From Avibacterium paragallinarum (GTDB lineage: Bacteria; Pseudomonadota; Gammaproteobacteria; Enterobacterales; Pasteurellaceae), in contig NZ_UGHK01000002.1 in assembly GCF_900450705.1 (NCBI RefSeq), forward strand, positions 248,001-312,000: a DNA stretch of 64,000 bases, in the 5' to 3' direction. Below are positions 9,895 to 17,882 of this stretch, in pieces. Below the pieces are notes generated by a model that saw only the letters and a program-made list of their open reading frames with translations, was not told where the DNA came from and made no database searches. How positions within the stretch are numbered: position 1 is the first letter of the stretch; every line of letters begins with the position of its first letter. Both the position numbers and the translations under genes were made by a program.

Positions 9895-10866
9895 ATGCTT
9901 TTATCGATTCTCGCCATTGTTGTGGGATTACTCATCTTAGTTTGGAGTGCCGATCGCTTTATCGACGGAGCAGCCTCTCTTGCTCGCTATTTAGGAATGT
10001 CGCCTTTATTGATTGGCATCGTGATTATTGGCTTTGGCACGTCCGCCCCTGAAATTATGGTTTCTGCTCTCTCCGCCTTAAACCATAACCCCGGCATCGC
10101 CTTAGGAAACGCCTACGGATCTAACATTACCAATATCGCTTTAATTCTCGGCTTAACCGCAATGATTAAGCCAATTATGGTCAATTCGCAAGTGCTAAAA
10201 AAAGAATTGCCAGTCTTAATGCTGGTTACCTTACTTTCTGACCTATTAATTTATGATGCCACGATTTCTCGACTTGACGCACTGATTTTATTGACGGCGT
10301 TCACGCTCTATATGGGCTGGACAATTTGGCAAGGCAGAAAACAACCAAGCGACAGCCTCGAGCAAGACATTACAGAAGAATTGCAAGAAAAGCCGAAGAT
10401 GTCATTGAAAACTGCTTTATTTTGGCTCGTTATTGGGCTTCTGCTATTGATGGGCAGCTCTCAGCTTTTAGTTTGGGGAGCAGTAAACATCGCCACATAT
10501 TTAGGTGTGAGCGATTTAATCATCGGTTTAACCATTGTTGCCATCGGCACGTCCTTACCCGAATTAGCCGCTTCCATTATGGCTGCCAAAAAGAGCGAGC
10601 TAGATCTTGCAGTGGGAAATATCATCGGCTCAAACCTATTTAACACCCTTGCGGTTGTCGGTATCGCGGGGGCTATCAGCCCGATTACAGCCACGCCAGA
10701 AGTATTTAATCGTGATATGTTAGTGATGATCGCCTTAACCGCCCTGCTCTTTTTCTTCGGCTACGGCTTCAAAGACAACAACGGAAAAATCAACCGCATT
10801 GAAGGACTAATATTGTTTTTATGCTATGTAGCTTATAATTCTCTACTAATTTACACCGCACTTTAA
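9895..10866 (+). CDS. yrbG: YrbG-like Ca2+/Na+ antiporter (CaCA family)
   Basis: 323 aa inner-membrane protein with about ten helices and the two family alpha-repeats: GFGTSAPEI...GNAYGSNITN near residues 45-85 and AIGTSLPEL...GNIIGSNLFN near 220-255. These build the ion site. Length equals E. coli YrbG. It ends in an uptake-type ACCGCACTT. The IS1016-like copy starts 4 bp after the stop codon, which removes any native 3' terminator but leaves the protein whole. Confidence 0.93.
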   Translation: MLLSILAIVVGLLILVWSADRFIDGAASLARYLGMSPLLIGIVIIGFGTSAPEIMVSALSALNHNPGIALGNAYGSNITNIALILGLTAMIKPIMVNSQVLKKELPVLMLVTLLSDLLIYDATISRLDALILLTAFTLYMGWTIWQGRKQPSDSLEQDITEELQEKPKMSLKTALFWLVIGLLLLMGSSQLLVWGAVNIATYLGVSDLIIGLTIVAIGTSLPELAASIMAAKKSELDLAVGNIIGSNLFNTLAVVGIAGAISPITATPEVFNRDMLVMIALTALLFFFGYGFKDNNGKINRIEGLILFLCYVAYNSLLIYTAL

Positions 10867-10870
10867 TTTT

Positions 10871-11589
10871 GGGGCTGTCCTAGATAACTAGACTAAACTC
10901 CCTTTAACCAATTGTTTTAAAATAGAAATTTGACTTTTTATGTTGCTGTAATTAAAACGCCATTCACATTCCTTTAAATAAAGCTCAAAATGCGCTTTTG
11001 GGATACCATTAAATTTGCGTAAATGGCGTTTTGCTTGGCTTCAAAAATTCTCAATTCCGTTAATGTGGTTATGATTTTCAGCAAAATGTGTGCTGTGATT
11101 GATACGAAAATGACTAAATTCACTCACATCAAGCACGTCATAACTACGATAATTATCGGTGTAAACAATACTATCAGGCTTTACCTGCTCCCGAATAATG
11201 GGTAACAAGGTGGCAGATTGCGTATTTGGAACCGCAACGGTATAAACCTTGCCATTGCGCTTGAGAAGCCCGAATACCGCAATTTTCCCTGCCGCACCAC
11301 GACCACGTTTGCCTTTGCGAGCACCGCCAAAATAACTTTCATCGGCTTCAATTTCACCTTCAAACATCTCTAAGTGAAGGCTGTTTTGATAGATGAGTTG
11401 GCGTAAACGATGAAAGTAATATGCGGCAGTCGTTTTGTTTACATTGACTAACTCTGCTGCTGTCCTTGCAGTAACACCTGCAACAAATAGCTCAATGAGT
11501 TTATTTTGTTTGTGCTGACTTAGACGACTTTTTCTCATTGGTTCATTCTAACCTAAATAGATTTTTTAGTTGTTATCTAGGACAGCCCC
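10871..11589 (-). mobile_element. IS1016-like element, copy 2
   Basis: 719 bp with the same ends as copy 1. The flanks share TAATTTT (10864-10870 and 11590-11596), a 7-bp match, one short of the usual 8-bp duplication. The left copy contains the yrbG stop codon. The IS separates yrbG from the lambdoid prophage stub. Confidence 0.92.
10888..11538 (-). pseudogene. IS1016-like transposase, nonsense codon at W166
   Basis: Matches copy 1 except that TGG for Trp166 is TGA (11041-11043) and Cys46 is Arg. The stop falls just before the last catalytic region (WSQAKRHLRK), so the 165-aa product should be inactive. The element could still be moved in trans by copy 1. Confidence 0.93.
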
Positions 11590-11761
11590 TAATTTTTGCA
11601 TTTGAGTTGATTGCACTTGATTTCATTTTAGAACAATCATAACTCTGCCGATACGCTTCACTTGCATTCCCAAGCTCAATATAGAGCTGACAGAATTTTT
11701 CTTGTTTTGGTGTCAACCCACGCCCTTTAGACGTGGACTTAACCCCGTCTTTCTTTGGCAT
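11590..11761 (-). pseudogene. Phage terminase small subunit, N-terminal stub
   Basis: About 57 residues with TPKQEKFCQLYIELGNAS, the HTH that starts many small terminases (DNA-recognition subunit of packaging). The frame runs into IS1016-like copy 2, which supplies a short foreign tail and stop. Even without the IS the next sequence is the end of yrbG, so the gene was already cut there. Full-length relatives are about 150-180 aa. Confidence 0.8.
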
Positions 11762-11771
11762 AGGTTAATCC

Positions 11772-12026
11772 TTATTTAATTTCTCCAGTAATACGAATTT
11801 TAAACATTGGCACATATTCAGGGTTGTGGATATTCAGCAGTCCCTCAATAAAAAAGCCGATTTGATCTGCGACAGTTAAAACCCATTCAGGAATAAAATT
11901 AGCCGCCCCAATAATGGGGGCTTCACTATCAATATCTTTGACATAAACAGGAATACCCCAAAGCCATCCATAATGCGTGAAGCCTTCCTCAATCAATTTC
12001 TTTTTCGACTTATAAAGCATTCCCAT
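11772..12026 (-). CDS. Phage protein of unknown function
   Basis: About 84 aa, small and hydrophobic in patches, with no clear membrane helix. I do not recognise it. It lies between the spanin pair and the terminase in the late operon. ATG at 12026 was chosen because GGAG is 8 nt upstream; the start overlaps the end of the Rz1-like gene. Confidence 0.6.
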   Translation of the reverse strand: MGMLYKSKKKLIEEGFTHYGWLWGIPVYVKDIDSEAPIIGAANFIPEWVLTVADQIGFFIEGLLNIHNPEYVPMFKIRITGEIK

Positions 12027-12291
12027 TTGATTTACTCCACTCAATCACCCCACTTAACCGCCCCGCACAAATCTCACGTTCTTTCTGCACCACTCGCAAA
12101 TAAATAATCGCATCACCATACGTTGAGCCGTTAAATGCGGTTTGCTGACAAGGGATTAAATAAATGCTCGGTGGTAGGTGATACTCTGTTTTAATTTTTG
12201 TGCTGCAACCGCTTAATAACATCATCAGGCAAAGGCTCGCGGCTACAATCCTGCCCTTTAATCCTTTTATAAATAACGCGAATATCTTCAT
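12010..12291 (-). CDS. Rz1-like outer-membrane spanin lipoprotein
   Basis: About 93 aa. A signal sequence with lipobox LLSGC places the mature lipoprotein in the outer membrane, where it joins the inner-membrane spanin to fuse membranes at lysis. The conserved CQQTAFNGSTYGDAI block is typical of this family in Pasteurellaceae phages. It starts inside the Rz-like gene in another frame, the classical nested Rz/Rz1 layout. Start taken at the MKIFALF ATG. Confidence 0.8.
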   Translation of the reverse strand: MKIFALFIKGLKGRIVAASLCLMMLLSGCSTKIKTEYHLPPSIYLIPCQQTAFNGSTYGDAIIYLRVVQKEREICAGRLSGVIEWSKSNGNAL

Positions 12292-12568
12292 CGGCTTTTT
12301 CTCGCTGTACTTGTTCAAGTGCGGTCTGTTTTTGTGTCGTTTTTCGTTCATCTTCGAGCTGTTTTGTTCTTTCTGCGAGATTATGGTTCAGTTGCTGTAT
12401 GGTTTGAGCTTGCATTTGATTTTTGGCTCTCAAGCTACTTATCCTCTGCGACTGATACCAAACCCAACCACACAAGCCCAAAATCACGCATAACCACAAC
12501 AGCGAGGAATATTTACGGATAAACGGCACGATGTAATTCAAAATGCGGGCCATCATAAAAACGTTCAT
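12191..12568 (-). CDS. Rz-like inner-membrane spanin
   Basis: About 125 aa: one N-terminal membrane segment (LLWLCVILGLCGWVWY) followed by a long periplasmic coiled coil (residues about 40-100), the standard i-spanin form. The start is uncertain: ATG 12568 or 12553 both fit; both overlap the end of the endolysin gene. It contains the start of the Rz1-like gene. Confidence 0.75.
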   Translation of the reverse strand: MNVFMMARILNYIVPFIRKYSSLLWLCVILGLCGWVWYQSQRISSLRAKNQMQAQTIQQLNHNLAERTKQLEDERKTTQKQTALEQVQREKADEDIRVIYKRIKGQDCSREPLPDDVIKRLQHKN

Positions 12569-12920
12569 CTTCACTTTTCCCATTACCGTTCCAATCTCCA
12601 CCCCAGCGAATGGTGACATTTAATTCTTTGGCCGCTCGAAACATTGCCTTCGCAATTTCCTTAAATTTATCCCGTTCTGACCAAGGGATTTTTCCTTCAA
12701 CCAGCGGGGCTAAATCCACCGCGTGACCGGTTAAATGACGGCTATTCATTGTTTTAGTTGCCCCTTGCTTAAAGAGTTGGGCTTGGCGTGCTTTTGTTCT
12801 TACCCCTTCAATCACCGCAAAATCAACGGTGCTATATTCAAGGGCTTTTCGCACGACCTTAACCAAATCACCGTGAACACCTTGTAAATGCTTTTCACTA
12901 CGTTGGCTAAATTTAAACAT
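12513..12920 (-). CDS. Endolysin, peptidase M15 family
   Basis: 135 aa, cuts peptidoglycan cross-links or stem peptides at lysis. The zinc-site motifs are visible: SRHLTGHAVDL (SxHxxGxAxD) and GPHFEL. There is no signal peptide, so it needs the holin just upstream to reach the wall. It overlaps holin and Rz-like genes by a few bases, making a compact lysis cassette. Confidence 0.88.
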   Translation of the reverse strand: MFKFSQRSEKHLQGVHGDLVKVVRKALEYSTVDFAVIEGVRTKARQAQLFKQGATKTMNSRHLTGHAVDLAPLVEGKIPWSERDKFKEIAKAMFRAAKELNVTIRWGGDWNGNGKSEDERFYDGPHFELHRAVYP

Positions 12921-13245
12921 CTTTTTCTACCCGTTTTTTTAACACCAGCATTAAATATTCACGGATTTTCTCCGCACCAATAAACCCAAGCATTCCCCCG
13001 ATAAAGGTAGCTAGCCCCTCTGAAAAACCTAAATGATTTAACAGCGACATACTTGACAAGGTCAAAGCTCCACAAATTGCCCCATCCAATATCCGTTGGC
13101 GAAAACTCGTTTTCTGACGCAAAAAGGCAGCGCGTAGCAAAGACATAAAAAACGCCATCGTGAAACCCACAATGGCGTTGTAATTTTGATGAATATATGC
13201 CCCTAAAATAAGCCATATATTCGGATCGTTGTTTGGCATTTTCAT
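12913..13245 (-). CDS. Phage holin
   Basis: About 110 aa with two to three hydrophobic segments and a basic C-terminus (KKRVEK), matching holins of Haemophilus lambdoid phages. It forms the membrane hole that releases the M15 endolysin. ATG 13245 follows GGAGG with 7-nt spacing. An intrinsic terminator lies directly upstream. Confidence 0.75.
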   Translation of the reverse strand: MKMPNNDPNIWLILGAYIHQNYNAIVGFTMAFFMSLLRAAFLRQKTSFRQRILDGAICGALTLSSMSLLNHLGFSEGLATFIGGMLGFIGAEKIREYLMLVLKKRVEKDV

Positions 13246-13266
13246 CACTCCGCCTCCTTTTTGAGG

Positions 13267-13296
13267 CAATAAAAAGCCCACCTGTTACAGTGGGCT
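13267..13296 (-). terminator. Terminator before the lysis genes
   Basis: Stem AGCCCA...TGGGCT with inner CTG/CAG pairs, followed on the minus strand by TTTTTATT. It faces transcripts heading into the holin gene, so lysis would need read-through. The same hairpin sequence recurs at 27191-27210. Confidence 0.75.
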
Positions 13297-13348
13297 ATAA
13301 GTTCTGCTAAGATAAAGTTTCCACACAATAAAATAGCAGAGGTTTAAA

Positions 13349-13940
13349 ATGAAACTCGATAGAACTATACAAAAGGAAATATTATTAAAACTTGCTGAAA
13401 CATATCATCATCCAAATGGAGAAAACTTAGTTCATTACATTAAAAATAAAAGAGAATATACTGGTTTTAATGAATACCCTTATGATTATATTGTCGCCAA
13501 CTTATTTTATTTACAAGAACACCAACTTGTTGACGGTTTTTCTATAAAATATGCATTAGGTGGAACATCTATTGAAAATTTTTATCAGATTATGTGCCGT
13601 AAAACTCCGTCCTTCAGGGCGGGGAGGATGTCAAAGTGCAAGATTAACAAACAAAGGTGCGGATTTTTTACTTGACGATGGCGGACTTTCTGCAATTCTT
13701 GGCACTATTACAATAAAATTCCATGAGGATACAATTAAATCTATTTTATCAACCAAAATAGAATCATCTTCTCTTCCTAAAGAGGAAAAATCATCACTAC
13801 TCAACATTTTAAAAGGGTTGAGCGGAAAAGCCCTAGAGCGGGTAATAACGAAATTGGTAGATCTTGGATTTGAGAATGCGGTTCAAGCAATCCCTCTGCT
13901 GAAAATAGCGTTTGAGTCCTTGCAGAAATCTGTTTCTTAA
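13349..13940 (+). pseudogene. Phage hypothetical protein, frame broken
   Basis: Residues 1 to about 83 are read in one frame (from MKLDRTIQKE) and the rest, from about RLTNKGADFLLDDGG to the stop at 13940, in another. At the break lies a short hairpin sequence resembling an IS200/IS605 end (13599-13633). The C-terminal half (LTNKGADFLLDDGGLSAILG) is a pattern I associate with a Pasteurellaceae prophage family of unknown role. It reads opposite to the lysis operon, so it is probably cargo. Confidence 0.7.
13599..13633. repeat. IS200/IS605-end-like hairpin remnant
   Basis: CCGTCC-TTCA-GGGCGG is a 6-bp stem with one wobble, followed by GGAGGATGTCA. The form is typical of IS200/IS605 terminal or subterminal hairpins. 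It interrupts the 13349-13940 gene. No transposase is present. Confidence 0.5.
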
Positions 13941-14115
13941 ACACAAGATTTGCTATTAATTCACCTGACTGATTACGAATAGGTAATAAAACCTCTTCTA
14001 GTTCCTTTTTCTGGCAAGAGTTAGGAACGGAAAGCATTAATCTATCGTTTTCATCTATCCAAAGCTCTATACCTAAAAAAGTAAAAGGTTGAATAAAACC
14101 GCTTTCAGCTTTCAT
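13801..14115 (-). CDS. Hypothetical protein, overlaps opposite gene
   Basis: About 104 aa from ATG 14115; the N-terminal half (FTFLGIELWIDENDRLML) reads like real protein. The C-terminal half is antisense to the end of the broken 13349-13940 gene, so one of the two ends is probably an extension artefact. Function not recognised. Confidence 0.4.
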   Translation of the reverse strand: MKAESGFIQPFTFLGIELWIDENDRLMLSVPNSCQKKELEEVLLPIRNQSGELIANLVFKKQISARTQTLFSAEGLLEPHSQIQDLPISLLPALGLFRSTLLKC

Positions 14116-14146
14116 CATTCCTCCAATATTGAGCTTCTAAGTTTCA

Positions 14147-14179
14147 AATAAAAAGCCCCGACCGTTTCCGATCAGGGCT
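14147..14179 (-). terminator. Intrinsic terminator after higBA
   Basis: Arms AGCCCCGA and TCAGGGCT with a 10-nt loop; on the minus strand the stem is followed by TTTTTATTT. It ends the higBA unit and is a second stop between the Q-like gene and the lysis genes. Confidence 0.75.
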
Positions 14180-14264
14180 GTTAAAATTCATTCGTGCGTT
14201 TTAAACGTGCAAAACCGCACTATAGATAATATGGTAGTATTTTAATGCGCACTCGTCAAGCATT

Positions 14265-14549
14265 TTAGTGATAAGAAATAAATAATTCTGAACCACAAGC
14301 TTGAGCATATCGCAACAGTGTCATCATTGAAGCTCGGCTCGCATTCTTTTCTAATTTGCTAACTGCTGGTTGAGAAATCCCCATACGCTCAGCAACTTGA
14401 GAAACAGTTAAGCCCGCTTTTTGACGTAAAGATTTAAGCAAAAATTGTAATTCTTCAACTTTTCTCTCTTGAACATAAAGTACTTTAGTTTCCTCATCTT
14501 GCAGAAGTTTCTCTTTTACTGTTTTATAACTTACTGGCTTAACTTTCAT
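14265..14549 (-). CDS. higA: HigA-like antitoxin (XRE family)
   Basis: 94 aa with an XRE HTH at residues about 38-90 (LTVSQVAERMGISQPAVSKLE). Such antitoxins bind the toxin and repress their own promoter. The gene follows the toxin and overlaps it by 11 bp, which is the HigBA order. Confidence 0.85.
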   Translation of the reverse strand: MKVKPVSYKTVKEKLLQDEETKVLYVQERKVEELQFLLKSLRQKAGLTVSQVAERMGISQPAVSKLEKNASRASMMTLLRYAQACGSELFISYH

Positions 14550-14862
14550 CGGTCATCTCCTCTAATCGCTTAAATGCTAATTCAATTTCACTTACTGGTG
14601 TTTTCTGGGACTTTTTCACAAAGGTACGCAAAATATAAATTTTTTGCCCCACAGCAAAGGCAAAGAATGTGCGTGAGATGTCTTTACTCCCTGCTCTTAA
14701 TTCAAATAAACCATCTCTGATTGGTCTTGTATGAGGAAAGCGAAGCAAATTACCTTGCGATTCCAGTTTATCTAATGCATTTAATACCTTAGCTTTCATT
14801 GCGGGCGTTAAATGCTCAATTTCAGATACTGCCTCTGGGTGAAAAAACAATTCGAACATCAT
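14539..14862 (-). CDS. higB: HigB/RelE-type toxin
   Basis: 107 aa. A phage-derived Gp49/HigB-like protein: DGLFELRAGSKDISRTFFAF and YILRTFVKKSQKTP are the family's core strands and basic site. Family members cleave mRNA on the ribosome. It sits first in the pair between the Q-like gene and the lysis cassette. Confidence 0.87.
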   Translation of the reverse strand: MMFELFFHPEAVSEIEHLTPAMKAKVLNALDKLESQGNLLRFPHTRPIRDGLFELRAGSKDISRTFFAFAVGQKIYILRTFVKKSQKTPVSEIELAFKRLEEMTDES

Positions 14863-14931
14863 TATTTACACATATATTATAAACTATGAGTTATTATACA
14901 ATACGTTTACACCATAACTCAAGAGTTATAT

Positions 14932-15336
14932 TTAAGCAATAAAAACACACTCATTTTGACTTAACATTAGCATCAGTGATGTTTCTGCTATTTTTAAGCG
15001 TTCAAAATAAGTGCGGCGACCAATCCCAAACCTCTCCAAAATCCCAACCCGCACTGGCACACGATTTCGATCATATTCTGTATAAAGCGGCAAACGGTAA
15101 GCATAAGTTGCCATAAATAAATCGTAAAGCTCAGGTGTTGCTTTACGCATCACTAGCACGCAACGCTCGATTTCCTCAGCTAACGACTCACTAATGGGAT
15201 CAACTCGTCTTTTGCTCTCATCAATCGGCGTGGGAATGCTCACCGAAAGGCAAGGATATTCCGTGCCTAATCTAGGCGTTGCCCAGTACCCCCATTGTGT
15301 GCAGACTTTTTTAATATCGTTAAAAACTAATTCCAT
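14932..15336 (-). CDS. Q-like antitermination protein
   Basis: 134 aa, resembling the phage antiterminator Q / DUF1133-type proteins: an HTH-like C-terminus (GIGRRTYFERLKIAE) follows conserved aromatic residues. It would let RNA polymerase read through the terminators upstream of the lysis genes. The start overlaps the end of ninG by 10 bp. Confidence 0.7.
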   Translation of the reverse strand: MELVFNDIKKVCTQWGYWATPRLGTEYPCLSVSIPTPIDESKRRVDPISESLAEEIERCVLVMRKATPELYDLFMATYAYRLPLYTEYDRNRVPVRVGILERFGIGRRTYFERLKIAETSLMLMLSQNECVFIA

Positions 15337-15926
15337 TGCTTCCCTCGCTTTTCTAATAACTTCACTTTCCGCTCAAAAATCCGCTTAATCCGCCTTAAAT
15401 CCTCATCGCTATAATGTCTTGGGCGTTGATCGCTTTCGATTTCTCGCACCTTTTCGATTCCCAAACGCTCAATCAGCCCTACGCGATATTCGTGGTAATT
15501 TCCGCCCAACCATCGATTGCAGCGTTTGCATTGACCAAAAATATTAAGCGTATAAAACCGCAAGTGCGGGGCTGAACCACGGCTACGATAATGCCCCGCA
15601 TCAAATCCCCCACCTAATTTCTCGCTAATCAACGGCGTACCGCACGAGATACATTCCTTGTTCTCATCTCGCACACGGATATATTTATTCACCGCACTTT
15701 GAGCTTCAGCAATGAGCTGATGATGCGTTTTCAACCGCTCTTTTACTGCTCGAATTTTCGCGTTTTCTAACCGCACTTTTTCACGCTCCGCTTTTTCCCG
15801 CTGCTTCGCCTGCTTCAGCCTCGCCAACGCCACCCCACATTCAGGGCTACACCACCCTCGAAAACTGTCATAGGTTTCAAAACGTTCACCACAGATTTTG
15901 CATTTTCGTTTAAATTTTTTTCGCAT
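15327..15926 (-). CDS. ninG: NinG recombination protein
   Basis: 199 aa. NinG (Rap) proteins act on recombination intermediates in the Red pathway. A Cys4 zinc site (CKICGERF...CSPEC) starts the protein; a coiled, basic stretch is next; then an HNH-like site (CISCGTPL...DAGHYRSRG...CKRCNRWLGG). Full length for the family. Confidence 0.92.
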   Translation of the reverse strand: MRKKFKRKCKICGERFETYDSFRGWCSPECGVALARLKQAKQREKAEREKVRLENAKIRAVKERLKTHHQLIAEAQSAVNKYIRVRDENKECISCGTPLISEKLGGGFDAGHYRSRGSAPHLRFYTLNIFGQCKRCNRWLGGNYHEYRVGLIERLGIEKVREIESDQRPRHYSDEDLRRIKRIFERKVKLLEKRGKQWN

Positions 15927-16001
15927 TAATAACTAAAAACCTCTTGATTTGTGTGTATATTTGCGTATAGTTGTTCTCGATTAAGACGACAAGGAGGAAG
16001 C

Positions 16002-16187
16002 ATGCACTCACGCGACTTAATCAAGGAGCTTAAAAATGCCGGTTGCACGTTTGTTCGGCACGGTAAAGGCGATCACCAGATTTGGCAGTCGCCCATTACA
16101 GGAAAAATATTTCCCGTACCACACCCCAAGCAACACGTTCCAATCGGCACATTAAGATCCATTAAAAAATCGGCAGGGCTGTTATAG
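16002..16187 (+). CDS. hicA: HicA mRNA interferase toxin
   Basis: 61 aa. The fold is a small dsRNA-binding-like domain with the catalytic histidine in FVRHGKGDHQIW. ATG 16002 is used because AAGGAGG precedes it; an upstream in-frame start lacks a site. It is transcribed opposite to the surrounding nin operon. Confidence 0.93.
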   Translation: MHSRDLIKELKNAGCTFVRHGKGDHQIWQSPITGKIFPVPHPKQHVPIGTLRSIKKSAGLL

Positions 16188-16217
16188 CTCTGCCGAGCTA
16201 ATCCATAAGGAGCGACT

Positions 16218-16646
16218 ATGTTATTTACTATCGGCATTGAAACCCCTGATAACGAAAATGAGGCTTACGGCATTGCCGTGCCAGTATTATTTACAGATAA
16301 ATACGCTTGCATTAGTGCAGCAGATACCCTTGAAGAAATCCCTATTCAAGCTACAGACGCCATTCATTCCATCTTAGAAATGATGTTTGAAGACGGCACA
16401 AATATCAGTGAGCTTCAAGATAAAGGCTATAAGCACTACCAAACCTTAGAAGACTTTAACTACTGCGATACTTGGTTACTGCTTGATGTGGATATTTCCG
16501 CTTATCAAGGCAAACGCCACCGTATTAATATCAGCTTGCCCGAATATCTCATCAAACGCATTGATAGCCGTGTAGCAAGCAACCCAATTTACAAAGATCG
16601 TAGTCATTTTTTAGCCATTGCTTCACAAAAAGAGCTACGAGAATAA
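16218..16646 (+). CDS. hicB: HicB antitoxin
   Basis: 142 aa. The N-terminal partly degraded RNase-H-like HicB fold neutralises HicA; a C-terminal ribbon-helix-helix-like segment (HRINISLPEYLIKRIDSRV) binds DNA for autoregulation. It follows hicA by 30 bp. Confidence 0.92.
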   Translation: MLFTIGIETPDNENEAYGIAVPVLFTDKYACISAADTLEEIPIQATDAIHSILEMMFEDGTNISELQDKGYKHYQTLEDFNYCDTWLLLDVDISAYQGKRHRINISLPEYLIKRIDSRVASNPIYKDRSHFLAIASQKELRE

Positions 16647-16650
16647 TCCC

Positions 16651-16686
16651 CCTACGCTTGACATTCTCCTCGGTCAAGCGTAGGAT
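16651..16686 (+). promoter_or_regulatory. Promoter inside a 12-bp perfect inverted repeat
   Basis: CCTACGCTTGAC (16651-16662) and GTCAAGCGTAGG (16673-16684) are exact inverted repeats. They contain a -35 TTGACA (16658-16663) and a -10 TAGGAT (16681-16686) at 17-bp spacing. A dimeric repressor binding here would block both elements. The sequence TTGACATTCTCCTCG also resembles the reverse of the IS605-like remnant at 13599, so an IS-end origin is possible. Confidence 0.65.
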
Positions 16687-16692
16687 TTACCA

Positions 16693-16922
16693 CAGGTCTC
16701 AAAAGCCTTACAAACAGCGGTAATTCACCCCGTTAGCGTGATTTTTTTGTATCTGGGTTTCTCCTATTTCTCATACCTGATACAAAAACAACAATTTAAA
16801 TCAATGATCGACAGTGCGAGGAATACAACACCGCAAGGGAATAACTCCGCCAGACTGAACACTGGTTTTGAGCTGTCGATCACCCTAATAAACTAGGGAT
16901 TTCTCTCAAAAGGAAATGTTCA
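16693..16922 (+). ncRNA. Structured leader of the KilA-N antirepressor gene
   Basis: A T7 run at 16742-16748, with a weak TCAC/GTGA stem before it, lies about 50 nt after the start. Next come GATCGACAG (16806-16814) / CTGTCGATC (16873-16881) and CCCTA/TAGGG hairpins. CTCAAAA occurs at 16698-16704 and again at 16905-16911, where it runs into the AAGGAA ribosome site. TTTTGAG at 16866-16872 can pair with either copy. This is the three-segment logic also found before the genes at 27522 and 31587. Confidence 0.6.
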
Positions 16923-17579
16923 ATGAAAAACTTAACCATTCTTAACACTCAAATCCGCACTTTAGATAATCTCTATTCTCTTAATGATTTGCATCGTGCA
17001 AGCGGTAGTTCAGATAAACATCGCCCAACTTTATTTATGAGAAATCAGCAAACTAAAGAACTTATTGCTGAAATAAATTCCCAAAGATCAAATTCGATCT
17101 CTGGGCAATTACCTTCCATTCCTGCCAGTAAAATTATCCGTGGCGGTTGTGATACTACCATTCGAGGTTACTGGGTCTGCCAAGAACTCGTTATCGCCTA
17201 TGCTGCGTGGATCAGTGCCGCTTTTCATCTCAAAGTTATTCGTGCATTTATGGCAATTAACGGTATCAACACACAACCCCAACAAATCGCCTTGCCTGAG
17301 CCAGAGCCAATGATTCAAGTGCCAATGACAGAAAAAGAACTCAACCAACTCATCAACGTCTGGTTCTTATTCACTCGCTTTGCCGAAAGCGTGCAACACT
17401 TCCTCAATAAAGTGCGTGATTTGCTCAACATCAATCTTTATCAGCACGCTGACAACGATTTACACCGCTGTAACAAAGCCATTCAAGACACCAAACCACT
17501 CATTAAACGGCTTATACAGCTTCACCAAAAGCACAAAAACAAATCCACTGCACGCCTGCACTATCACGGCGATTTCTAA
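16923..17579 (+). CDS. KilA-N domain antirepressor-like protein
   Basis: 218 aa. A KilA-N DNA-binding domain covers about residues 10-112 (LYSLNDLHRASG...YWVCQELVIAYAAWIS). From IALPEPE at 122 the protein has the same C-terminal domain as the AntA-type (27522) and BRO-N (31587) proteins. These are usually antirepressors or regulators of lysogeny. It lies in a plus-strand cassette between ninG and ninB, ending at a strong terminator. Confidence 0.85.
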   Translation: MKNLTILNTQIRTLDNLYSLNDLHRASGSSDKHRPTLFMRNQQTKELIAEINSQRSNSISGQLPSIPASKIIRGGCDTTIRGYWVCQELVIAYAAWISAAFHLKVIRAFMAINGINTQPQQIALPEPEPMIQVPMTEKELNQLINVWFLFTRFAESVQHFLNKVRDLLNINLYQHADNDLHRCNKAIQDTKPLIKRLIQLHQKHKNKSTARLHYHGDF

Positions 17580-17595
17580 AAACTCCCCAAAATCC

Positions 17596-17621
17596 AACCG
17601 CACTTCGGTGCGGTTTTTGTT
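17596..17621 (+). terminator. Terminator made from two uptake-sequence cores
   Basis: AACCGCAC-TTCG-GTGCGGTT followed by TTTGTT. The arms are uptake-type cores in inverse orientation, a common terminator form in Pasteurellaceae, here with a TTCG loop. Confidence 0.9.
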
Positions 17622-17645
17622 ATACTTATCCACAGGGAGGACAAA

Positions 17646-17882
17646 ATGTTAGATTTATTCAAAAAACCAATTGAAATTGAAACCCTTGATGATTGGGCGA
17701 AAATTGCCGCCGACATCACCAAAGTTGCAATTTTAGCGTTTCCTGTTATTCTGTATGGAAATGATCCAATTTATTTAAAAATCATCAACACAGTTTTACT
17801 CGTTTTTGCTGTCTATTTTGGGCTTGCAGGCACTCGCCACTTAAGACGGATAAAACTAAGTAAGAAGGAGGAAAAACAATGA
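17646..17882 (+). CDS. Small membrane protein
   Basis: 78 aa with two hydrophobic segments (VAILAFPVILYG and IINTVLLVFAVYFGLAG) and a basic tail. Not recognised. GGGAGGA precedes the start. Its stop overlaps the next start (ATGA), so the two are translationally coupled. Confidence 0.6.
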   Translation: MLDLFKKPIEIETLDDWAKIAADITKVAILAFPVILYGNDPIYLKIINTVLLVFAVYFGLAGTRHLRRIKLSKKEEKQ

